A DNA stretch of 9,679 nt from Benthortus sp964440495 (GTDB taxonomy: Archaea > Thermoproteota > Nitrososphaeria_A > Caldarchaeales > Wolframiiraptoraceae), in NCBI GenBank assembly GCA_964440495.1, contig CAYTSD010000041.1, forward strand, positions 1 through 9,679, in the 5' to 3' direction. The translations under genes and the position numbers were made by a program. Below are positions 1 to 5,475 of this stretch, in pieces (position 1 is the first letter of the stretch; each line of letters begins with the position of its first letter). Under the pieces are notes generated by a model that searched no databases, was not told the DNA's origin, and saw only the letters and a program-made list of their open reading frames with translations.

Positions 1-307
1 GGATAGGGATAGGAATAGATATTGAAAATAAGTGAATCTCATAAAAAGAATTGAAAGCTATGATAAAGAAGGTAGATTCGCAGGAGTCATCATATGGGAA
101 TCTCATAAAGAGAATTGAAAGCATAGCTTTCCACAGCCTTCCCAAAATCTACTAGGAATTTTTGAATCTCATAAAGAGAATTGAAAGGCCTCTATCTGCA
201 CAAATCGGATACCATTTTCCTGCAATAATCGAATCTCATAAAGAGAATTGAAAGGTGTAGGGTTGAAGGCTTTAGGGATAATAATAATGTAGTGGAATCT
301 CATAAAG

Positions 308-317
308 NNNNNNNNNN
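308..317. other. Assembly gap (10 N) inside a CRISPR repeat
   Basis: Ten N bases replace the second half of the repeat that starts at 295. The sequence resumes at 318 inside a spacer. A break exactly in a repeat is what a short-read assembler or scaffolder produces, so the true number of repeat-spacer units here is unknown and the gap length is probably nominal. Confidence 0.95.
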
Positions 318-484
318 CTCACCACCTTATCATACCCATCTTGGATGAATCTCATAAAGAGAATTGAAAGATGAACTTCGCTATCGCCCACAAATACAGC
401 TCCCTAAGCCAGCTGAATCTCATAAAGAGAATTGAAAGTAGATTTGGCGACTTATCTGTGCTGTAGAGAGATCTAGGTATGGCT

Positions 485-508
485 GGGTCTCAAAGAGGGG
501 ATTGGATT
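485..508 (+). repeat. Degenerate terminal CRISPR repeat
   Basis: This copy reads GGGTCTCA, then AAGAGGGGATTGGATT. It keeps the TCTCA, AAGAG and ATTG blocks but differs from the consensus at the first bases, in the middle (GGGG) and at the 3' end (GGATT for GAAAG). Decay of the last repeat is the usual mark of the leader-distal end of an array. It overlaps the stop codon of the convergent KH gene (507-509) by two bases. Confidence 0.8.
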
Positions 509-1073
509 ATAGGTGTCTTGGCCGGAGGCCTCCGAGCTTCCTTCTCCTTGCATAGTTGTCAAGCATCTTATAGATTGCTGAGTGGGGGGCGCCTTTAATC
601 AGGGAGACTACGGCTTCCTCGGCGGCTCTCACATCGTCTTCGTCGCCTATTATGGCCACGGTGTCTCCGTAGATTGAGACATAGGTGTGCGTCGTCTCCT
701 CTATTATCCTCCTAGTTCTACCCCCTCTCCCTATAAGCCTAGCCCTAACCCTCACAAGATTATTTCTACTCCGCTTAACGTAGTCGGTTATGTCTATGAC
801 GCTTAGGATGACTCCGTCCTCGAAGAGTCTGAAGGCTCTCTCAGGGGAGAATCCCCTACCAATAGCCTTGACGATGTCCCTCGCCTTGAAGAGCGCTACA
901 GGGTCTCCCCCCTCCCCGACAGGCTTCGCCAACTCAACAATCACACCCCCAGACCCACTATCTATCCTAAGCCTTACGCCGAGAGTCTCCTCAATCTTCC
1001 TCTTCACGGAGCCTTCAGGCCCTATCAATACCCCGACTCTCTCACGAGGTATGTTCACCGCGAAGTAGGACAT
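507..1073 (-). CDS. KH-domain RNA-binding protein, archaeal Dim2/PNO1 (Krr1-like)
   Basis: This 188-residue protein has two KH modules. KH1 carries the GxxG loop GPEG at residues 18-21 after IPRERVGVLI. KH2 carries GRGG at 115-118 followed by a basic helix (RTRRIIEET). The segment GRGFSPERAFRL (72-83) between them is a hallmark of the archaeal Dim2/PNO1 group, and the length is normal for it. In eukaryotes and archaea, Dim2 binds the 3' end region of small-subunit rRNA and acts in 30S/40S maturation; here the role is inferred from the family. The gene lies 26 bp downstream of the RIO1 kinase, itself a small-subunit maturation factor, so the two are almost certainly co-transcribed. The ATG at 1073 is preceded by a good Shine-Dalgarno (GGAGGTG). 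The 3' end runs into the CRISPR array. Confidence 0.95.
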   Translation of the reverse strand: MSYFAVNIPRERVGVLIGPEGSVKRKIEETLGVRLRIDSGSGGVIVELAKPVGEGGDPVALFKARDIVKAIGRGFSPERAFRLFEDGVILSVIDITDYVKRSRNNLVRVRARLIGRGGRTRRIIEETTHTYVSIYGDTVAIIGDEDDVRAAEEAVVSLIKGAPHSAIYKMLDNYARRRKLGGLRPRHL

Positions 1074-1082
1074 CCCTCAACC

Positions 1083-1089
1083 CACCTCC
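1083..1089 (-). promoter_or_regulatory. Shine-Dalgarno site of the KH gene
   Basis: The - strand reads GGAGGTG, 9 nt before the ATG at 1073, in the 26-bp gap after the RIO1 stop. It supports the ATG start and independent initiation on a polycistronic mRNA. Confidence 0.8.
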
Positions 1090-1099
1090 GTGGAGGGAG

Positions 1100-1915
1100 C
1101 TACTCAGGGAACTCTAATGGAGGTCTCCCCACAATCTCCTCGAACAGCTCCTCAGCCCCACGGGTCTCAACACCCTTCTTCCTGAAATACCTCACTATAT
1201 TTCTTAAATCCCTCAGAAGAAGCCTCTCAGCGACAGGCTGCTCAACGTGAACAGCTTGAGACAAATCTATCAGAACTATTCTATTATCCGGTAGGATGAA
1301 GATGTTGTACTCGCTTAGGTCTCCGTGGACGAGTTTCGCGCCGCTGTAAAGCTTCCTAACAGCCTCAATTACCTGCGGGTAAATCTCCTCATAGTCTTCC
1401 AGGGTTAACTCTATCTCAATCAGGGTTGGATAACGTTTTCCATCCTCTCCTATGAACTCCATTCCGAGAACATTTCTCCTAACAAAGTAGGGTTTAGGGA
1501 CAGGCACACCGGCCTCATACGCCGCCTCCAAGTTACCGTACTCCCTCCTAGCCCAGAGGTAGATGAACTCCCTGAAATCTCTCGGAACCCTCTTAAACCT
1601 CGGATCATAGGCGATATACATCGACCTATTCTTCCTGAACTCGGCGCTTGTAACCAAGTATATCTTGACGGCGATATCCTCCCCATTCCCGCTCTTAGCC
1701 AGATATATTCTCGACTCCTTCCCAGCGCTTACAACTCCGTAGAACTCCTTAATCTCCTTCCTATTCATAAGTTCATAAATGGTCATGAGGGTCTGCTTGT
1801 CGAATACCTCCTCCATTACCTCGTCAAGCTCTGAGCGCTTCCTAAGGTATCTCTGCTCCCTCTCATACTTGAATTCACGTCGCCGAAGCTTTTTCTCAAT
1901 TCTATCTTCCGCCAT
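1100..1915 (-). CDS. rio1: RIO1-type atypical serine/threonine protein kinase
   Basis: The protein has 271 residues. Its nucleotide loop is SAGKE at 63-67, close to the STGKE of RIO1 kinases. The ATP-binding lysine is K84 in IAVKIY. DPRF lies at 104-107, the hinge MEFIG at 152-156, the catalytic loop HGDLSEYN at 197-204 (D199, N204) and the metal loop IDLSQ at 216-220 (D217). All key residues are present, so the kinase should be active. RIO1 kinases act in the late maturation of the small ribosomal subunit in eukaryotes and are near-universal in archaea. The N-terminal 35 residues are highly charged. The gene heads a two-gene unit with the KH protein. In many archaea aIF1A sits directly upstream; here a gene on the other strand separates them. 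The ATG at 1915 has no clear Shine-Dalgarno, consistent with a very short leader. Confidence 0.96.
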   Translation of the reverse strand: MAEDRIEKKLRRREFKYEREQRYLRKRSELDEVMEEVFDKQTLMTIYELMNRKEIKEFYGVVSAGKESRIYLAKSGNGEDIAVKIYLVTSAEFRKNRSMYIAYDPRFKRVPRDFREFIYLWARREYGNLEAAYEAGVPVPKPYFVRRNVLGMEFIGEDGKRYPTLIEIELTLEDYEEIYPQVIEAVRKLYSGAKLVHGDLSEYNIFILPDNRIVLIDLSQAVHVEQPVAERLLLRDLRNIVRYFRKKGVETRGAEELFEEIVGRPPLEFPE

Positions 1916-1942
1916 TCCAACCTAATCTAATATTCATAGACC

Positions 1943-1950
1943 TAAAAAAT
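1943..1950 (-). promoter_or_regulatory. Possible TATA element for rio1-KH
   Basis: The - strand reads ATTTTTTA centred about 31 nt before the rio1 ATG, which would give a leader of only about 5 nt. This matches the lack of a Shine-Dalgarno. The motif is AT-rich but not a strong TATA consensus, so the call is tentative. Confidence 0.35.
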
Positions 1951-1972
1951 GTGTAATGTCTGCTGGTGAATT

Positions 1973-1980
1973 CTTATATA
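1973..1980 (+). promoter_or_regulatory. TATA box of the enolase-superfamily gene
   Basis: The sequence CTTATATA is centred about 27 nt before the ATG at 2004. That is the archaeal TATA-to-start distance expected of a leaderless mRNA. It lies inside the reading frame that could be opened from the ATG at 1956, which argues against that upstream start. Confidence 0.7.
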
Positions 1981-2003
1981 CAGGGTTGGGATTTTTGATA
2001 GCT

Positions 2004-3101
2004 ATGAAGATTGTCGAGGCTTCATCTCACTATATCCGGTTCCCAATAGGTTACTGGGTTGGAGATGCTCAAAGCAAGGCGAACACGGTTGACCTATTGT
2101 TCGTTAGGTTGGTGACGGATAACGGGTTGGAGGGATGGGGATTCAACTGGAACTATACTCAGGGGATGAGCGCCGTCAAGAAAATGATCGACGAGGTGTA
2201 TTTCCCAGCGATAATGGGCGAAGACCCATTCATGCATAAGAAGGTGGTTGAGAAACTATACTACAAGACACATTTCATTGGAAGAGTTGGTGTCGCCTTG
2301 GTCGGGATATGCGCAATCGAGATGGCGATGTGGGACCTGAAGTGTAAGTCTTTCTCGGCGCCTCTTTGGAAGGTTCTAGGAGCCTATAGAGATAAGGTTG
2401 AACTGTATAACACTGATGTTGGGTGGCTTACCTACAGTAAGGAGGAGCTTGTTGAGAAGGCTGTAGAGCAGGTTAAGAAAGGATTCCGTGTGGTTAAGCT
2501 GAAGATAGGGTTGCCCGACCCCTATGAAGATCTTGAAAGGATTAGGGCTGTGAGGGAGGCAGTGGGTGAGAAGGTTAGGATAGCCGTCGACGTCAACACT
2601 CAATGGGACATAAACACGGCGATTATCTGGGGTAAGAAGCTTGAGCAGTTTGATGTCTACTGGCTTGAGGAGCCTCTCCACCCCTTCGACGTCAAGGGCC
2701 ACGCAAAGCTTGCCAGGATGCTGAACGTTCCAATAGCTCTCGGCGAGACACTCTACAACAAGCAGATGTTCCGAGACTTCATCGAGGCTGGCGCAGTTAC
2801 TTTTGTTCAACCTGAGGTAACCAAGCTAAGTGGGATAACGGAGTTCATGGAGGTTGCTTCCATGGCCGCGGCCAACGGACTATTGGTTATCCCTCACACA
2901 AATGTTCACCAGAAAATCCATAGCCAGCTGGCCGCAGCTCTTCCAAACGCCCCCCTAATGGAGCACTGCTATGAATCCGTTCTCAAAATATGGAAGTATC
3001 CGCCGAAGATTGAGGGCAATTATATGTATCTCCCGCAGGAGCCTGGGGTTGGAGTTGAGCCTAAGCAGGAGGTTCTGGAGAAGTATAAGGTCGAGGAGTA
3101 A
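2004..3101 (+). CDS. Enolase-superfamily enzyme, mandelate racemase/muconate lactonizing type (sugar-acid dehydratase or racemase)
   Basis: From the ATG at 2004 the protein has 365 residues and the N-terminus MKIVEASS typical of the family. Counted from there, the active-site residues fall one position from those of mandelate racemase: the KxK pair K165/K167 (VKLKIG), metal ligands D196 (DVN), E222 (LEEP) and E248 (GET), and H298 (IPHTN). The position of the Asp partner of the catalytic His is E271 (QPEVTKLSGIT). Such enzymes abstract the alpha-proton of a carboxylate bound to Mg2+; archaeal members include gluconate and galactonate dehydratases, but the substrate here cannot be read from the sequence. 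An ATG at 1956 would add 16 residues but would place the TATA box inside the gene. The gene lies between aIF1A and rio1 on the opposite strand and ends 13 bp from the end of aIF1A. Confidence 0.9.
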   Translation: MKIVEASSHYIRFPIGYWVGDAQSKANTVDLLFVRLVTDNGLEGWGFNWNYTQGMSAVKKMIDEVYFPAIMGEDPFMHKKVVEKLYYKTHFIGRVGVALVGICAIEMAMWDLKCKSFSAPLWKVLGAYRDKVELYNTDVGWLTYSKEELVEKAVEQVKKGFRVVKLKIGLPDPYEDLERIRAVREAVGEKVRIAVDVNTQWDINTAIIWGKKLEQFDVYWLEEPLHPFDVKGHAKLARMLNVPIALGETLYNKQMFRDFIEAGAVTFVQPEVTKLSGITEFMEVASMAAANGLLVIPHTNVHQKIHSQLAAALPNAPLMEHCYESVLKIWKYPPKIEGNYMYLPQEPGVGVEPKQEVLEKYKVEE

Positions 3102-3114
3102 CTTTCTCCAAAAA

Positions 3115-3447
3115 CTAGCCCATTATCTTTGCTTTGAGGAAGTCTGGTAGGACTCCCTTCTCAGCGAGCTTGAGAGCCTGCCCCCTCGTGAACCTCCACC
3201 AAACATCTCCACGTTTATCTCTCTGGAAATCCCATGGACTCACGAGAACAAGGTCTCCCTCCTTTATCCATATTCTGCGCTTAAGCTGCCCCCTAATCCT
3301 ACAGAGCCTGGTCTTCCCGTCGCTGCACTCGACCAGCACCCTGTCGTAGCCATACATCTTGACTACTACGCCGTAGACATCGTCTGGCCCAGGCTCCATA
3401 AGCTGCTCAAGCTCGTCGGGTTCTGAAACTATCTTCCGCTTACCCAT
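3115..3447 (-). CDS. eif1A: Translation initiation factor aIF1A
   Basis: From the ATG at 3447 the product has 110 residues, the normal size. It is an S1-like OB-fold protein. The core runs from YGVVVKMYGYDRVLVEC through TRLCRIRGQLKRRIWI and EGDLVLVSPWDFQ to the basic strand GDVWWRFTRGQ, all classic aIF1A/eIF1A segments. It binds the A site of the small subunit and promotes initiation-complete assembly with aIF2 and aIF5B. The frame is open up to an ATG at 3498, which would add 17 residues (MLPTLLRRLYQ and on) not typical of the family; the TATA element at 3479-3486 also favours 3447. Its usual partners RIO1 and KH lie further downstream on the same strand, beyond the inserted enolase-family gene. 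It is divergent from the aminotransferase operon. Confidence 0.96.
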   Translation of the reverse strand: MGKRKIVSEPDELEQLMEPGPDDVYGVVVKMYGYDRVLVECSDGKTRLCRIRGQLKRRIWIKEGDLVLVSPWDFQRDKRGDVWWRFTRGQALKLAEKGVLPDFLKAKIMG

Positions 3448-3478
3448 CTCGAATCCGTTTAGAGTTTGGTAGAGCCTT

Positions 3479-3486
3479 CTTAAAAG
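3479..3486 (-). promoter_or_regulatory. Possible TATA box of aIF1A
   Basis: The - strand reads CTTTTAAG, centred about 36 nt before the ATG at 3447. Transcription would start about 10 nt before this ATG. If it is the promoter, the longer frame from 3498 is not translated. Confidence 0.45.
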
Positions 3487-3499
3487 GGTTGGGAGCATG

Positions 3500-3507
3500 C
3501 TTAAATG
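3500..3507 (+). promoter_or_regulatory. TATA box of the ilvE-JAMM operon
   Basis: The sequence CTTAAATG is centred about 28 nt before the GTG at 3532. The transcript would begin at or within a few bases of the start codon, and no Shine-Dalgarno is present, as expected for a leaderless mRNA. It lies back to back with the aIF1A promoter. Confidence 0.6.
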
Positions 3508-3531
3508 CCTCTAGAAAGTGTTTAGCTTCCT

Positions 3532-4410
3532 GTGAGTAGGGCGGAGTATTTAGTGTATATTGACGGCAGGTTTGTCCCAGAATCTGAGGCAAGGGTCTCC
3601 GTCTTCGACCACGGCTTCCTCTACGGCGACGGGGTCTTCGAGGGAATCAGGGTCTATAAGGGCGTAGTCTTCAAGCTCAGGGAGCATATAGACCGTCTCT
3701 ACGACTCGGCCAAGGCGATAATGCTTGAAATCCCTCTAAGCAAGGAGGAGATGATTAAAGCCGTTCTAGAGACCTTGAAGAGAAACAATCTCCGAGACGC
3801 ATATATCAGGCTCATAGTTACGAGAGGTGTAGGAGACCTTGGAATAGACCCTAGGAAGTGTAGTAAGCCTTCGGTGATAATAATTACCCGTGAGATGAAG
3901 CCCCTGCTTGGGAGGAAGAGCGTCTCACTCATAATCTCTTCTGTGAGGAGGGACAACGTCGACGCAACAAGCCACCAAGCAAAGTCGCTAAACTATCTTA
4001 ACAGCATCCTCGCGAAGCTGGAGGCTATCAAGGCTGGAGCAGATGACGCAATACTGTTGGATAATAGGGGATTCGTGTCCGAGGCGTCGGCGGCGAACCT
4101 ATTCCTCGTAAAGAACGGCGTCATTATAACTCCTCCGCAGACAGCTGGAATCCTTCCAGGAATAACCCGTGGAAAAGTTATGGAGCTTGCTGAGAGTCTC
4201 GGATTCAGGGTCGAGGAAAGAGAGATAACGCCCATGGAGCTCTTCACAGCCGACGAAGTCTTCCTAACCGGGACAGCGGCAGAAATAGTTCCAGTCGCAG
4301 AGATAGCTGGGAGAAAACTTCCAGAAGCCCCTGGAAAAGTTACTAGAAGACTTATGGAAGAGTTTGAGAAGCTTAAGGGAGACCCAAGCGAAGGCACCCC
4401 AATAGAGTAA
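3532..4410 (+). CDS. ilvE: Branched-chain amino acid aminotransferase (PLP fold type IV)
   Basis: This 292-residue protein has the full fold-type-IV signature. DHGFLYGDGVFEGIR lies at 26-40. The Schiff-base lysine is K151 in HQAKSLNYL. E184 in VSEASAANLF is the residue that holds the pyridine nitrogen of PLP. The phosphate-binding stretches AGILPGITR (205-213) and TGTAAEIVPV (246-255) follow. It should reversibly transfer amino groups between Leu/Ile/Val and 2-oxoglutarate, the last step of branched-chain amino acid synthesis. D-amino acid transaminases and aminodeoxychorismate lyases share the fold, but the length and the motif set fit IlvE best. The start is the GTG at 3532 (GTG AGT AGG), with a TATA box at leaderless distance. 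The stop TAA shares its last A with the ATG of the JAMM gene. No other branched-chain synthesis gene lies nearby. Confidence 0.94.
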   Translation: MSRAEYLVYIDGRFVPESEARVSVFDHGFLYGDGVFEGIRVYKGVVFKLREHIDRLYDSAKAIMLEIPLSKEEMIKAVLETLKRNNLRDAYIRLIVTRGVGDLGIDPRKCSKPSVIIITREMKPLLGRKSVSLIISSVRRDNVDATSHQAKSLNYLNSILAKLEAIKAGADDAILLDNRGFVSEASAANLFLVKNGVIITPPQTAGILPGITRGKVMELAESLGFRVEEREITPMELFTADEVFLTGTAAEIVPVAEIAGRKLPEAPGKVTRRLMEEFEKLKGDPSEGTPIE

Positions 4411-4829
4411 TGATTCTGAGGATTCCAGAGGATTTACTCAAAAAGGTTGAGGAGCATGCTGTCAGAGAGTATCCCTATGAGTGCTGTGGCCTACTTTTAG
4501 GAAGGATGGGTGGAGAGGAAGCCATGGTGCTTCAAGTATTGGAAGCAAGGAACGTCTATCCGGGTGATAGAAGGGCTGGATACCTGGTTGACCCTCTGGA
4601 GTATTATAGGGCTGAGTTGAGGGCTGAGGCTGAAGACGTCGAGGTTTTAGGAATCTATCACTCGCATCCTGATAAGCCTGCCAAGCCCTCCAAGAAGGAT
4701 GAGTCCGAGGCCTATCGAGGCTACCTCTACCTAATAGTCTCGGTCTACAATCATGCTGTGAAGGATGTTAAGGTATGGAGACTAGGCTCTGAGAAGGTGT
4801 TTGAGCCTGTTGAGTTGATTGTCCTCTAG
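4410..4829 (+). CDS. JAMM/MPN+ metalloprotease (Mov34 family)
   Basis: The protein has 139 residues and a complete JAMM zinc site: E24 in YECCGLLLG, then H84 and H86 in HSHPDKPAKPSKKD, with S94 and D97. It is the minimal catalytic domain without extensions, the size of archaeal deSAMPylases (HvJAMM1, PfJAMM1) and of the bacterial CysO-cysteine peptidase Mec. These enzymes cut isopeptide or peptide bonds after the C-terminal Gly-Gly of ubiquitin-like proteins or sulfur carriers. No ubiquitin-like, E1 or MoaD/ThiS gene lies in the window, so the substrate is open. The stop of ilvE and this start overlap as TAATG, so translation is probably coupled. The stop TAG lies in CTAG, which also holds the stop of the convergent nuclease gene. 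The paired cysteines at 25-26 beside E24 are common in this group. Confidence 0.93.
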   Translation: MILRIPEDLLKKVEEHAVREYPYECCGLLLGRMGGEEAMVLQVLEARNVYPGDRRAGYLVDPLEYYRAELRAEAEDVEVLGIYHSHPDKPAKPSKKDESEAYRGYLYLIVSVYNHAVKDVKVWRLGSEKVFEPVELIVL

Positions 4830-5455
4830 GCGGCTACGGCTTCGGACTTAACCCTCTGAAACTCGCTCTCATAGAGTTTGGCGACATTTTCTCCCAACAA
4901 TATGACGAGGTTTTCATCATTTCTCTCCTCAGCCGACTTAGACCAGTTATAGCTCCCAGTAATCACGACCACACCGTCTATTACCGCAACCTTGTGATGC
5001 ATCGTGTAGGGGTTTCCATCCAAGTAGACTTCTGCGCCCGCCTCTTTCAGCCTTTCAAGCTCCGAGTATTTGCTGAGTTGACTCTCCTCAAACACTATCT
5101 CCACATCTATTCCCCTCTTAACGGCTTGAGCTAATGCCTCCCCAATCTCGTCCTGAGTGAAACTGTAAATCATTACATGGATGCTTTTGTTCGCCCTAGA
5201 TATCCAGAATACTATTAGGCTTGAGCAGTCCTCAACAGCTGAGAAGCATACCTTCTCGACTCTGCCTCCTGGAACTGATGTAGAGACAAAGACCGTGTGA
5301 ATAATCGTTGTAGTTGTCGTGGAGGTTGTCTTAAAAGTCTCACCCAGTATCAGCGTTGTGTAGACATACTGTTTCACAGGCGAGGATAGGGCTCCGAAGG
5401 CGAATCCAAGTAGAAGCAAGATTATGGCAAGCGTCACGGCCGTTGAGGTTTTCAC
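4826..5455 (-). CDS. Membrane-anchored single-HKD phospholipase D-family nuclease
   Basis: From the GTG at 5455 the protein has 209 residues. It starts with a hydrophobic segment (about 6-24), an export signal or anchor, followed by a Thr-rich linker (TTSTTTTT, 43-50) and a PLD domain. The HKD motif is H153, K155 and D160 (HHKVAVID), followed by GSYNW at 167-171 and the acidic NDENL at 179-183. C70 and C77 flank the domain start (VCFSAVEDC) as in exported relatives and could form a disulfide. A single HKD motif means it should work as a dimer, like the Nuc endonuclease, cleaving DNA or phospholipid head groups at the cell surface; the substrate is inferred only. The frame opens five codons earlier with a TTG at 5470, but GGAGGGG at 5462-5468 lies within that stretch and sits 6 nt before the GTG. 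It follows purP by 20 bp on the same strand. Confidence 0.9.
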   Translation of the reverse strand: MKTSTAVTLAIILLLLGFAFGALSSPVKQYVYTTLILGETFKTTSTTTTTIIHTVFVSTSVPGGRVEKVCFSAVEDCSSLIVFWISRANKSIHVMIYSFTQDEIGEALAQAVKRGIDVEIVFEESQLSKYSELERLKEAGAEVYLDGNPYTMHHKVAVIDGVVVITGSYNWSKSAEERNDENLVILLGENVAKLYESEFQRVKSEAVAA

Positions 5456-5461
5456 ACCTTT

Positions 5462-5468
5462 CCCCTCC
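5462..5468 (-). promoter_or_regulatory. Shine-Dalgarno that sets the PLD-nuclease start
   Basis: The - strand reads GGAGGGG, 6 nt before the GTG at 5455. A start at the TTG at 5470 would place this site inside the coding region, so the GTG is preferred. Confidence 0.7.
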
Positions 5469-5475
5469 AAAGCAT

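Larger units (their letters stand above)
34..508 (+). CRISPR. CRISPR array, 24-bp repeats, truncated at the left edge
   Basis: Repeats of 24 bp begin GAATCTC and end GAATTGAAAG. They lie at 34-57 (one A for G change), 98-121, 164-187, 231-254, 295-318 (masked from 308), 347-370 and 415-438, with a decayed last copy at 485-508. Spacers are unique: 58-97, 122-163, 188-230, 255-294, 371-414 and 439-484, that is 40 to 46 bp, plus a 29-bp remnant at 318-346 after the N run. The repeat has a short internal dyad (TCTC/GAGA around ATAAA). Its 3' end, ATTGAAAG, matches the 8-nt crRNA 5' handle known from crenarchaeal type I-A arrays. This handle and the decayed right-hand repeat both imply + strand transcription with the leader off to the left. 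Bases 1-33 are probably one more spacer, but could be the end of the leader. No cas gene lies in the window, so the subtype is inferred only. Confidence 0.97.

Noticed and set aside
1..33. Possible extra repeat or leader at the left edge (GATATTGAAAA resembles the repeat end)
   Set aside because: If it were a repeat end, the following spacer would be only a few bases long. It is more simply part of a spacer or of the leader, and 33 bases cannot decide.
34..508. Search by eye for spacers matching other parts of this window (self-targeting)
   Set aside because: No spacer was seen to match the genes in the window; a database search would be needed for outside targets.
2376..2810. 144-codon open frame on the - strand inside the enolase-family gene
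   Set aside because: It covers the region coding for the KxK, DVN and LEEP motifs on the other strand; no domain or start signal of its own.
3993..4397. 134-codon open frame on the - strand inside ilvE
   Set aside because: Ser-rich shadow of a strongly conserved aminotransferase, without any family motif.
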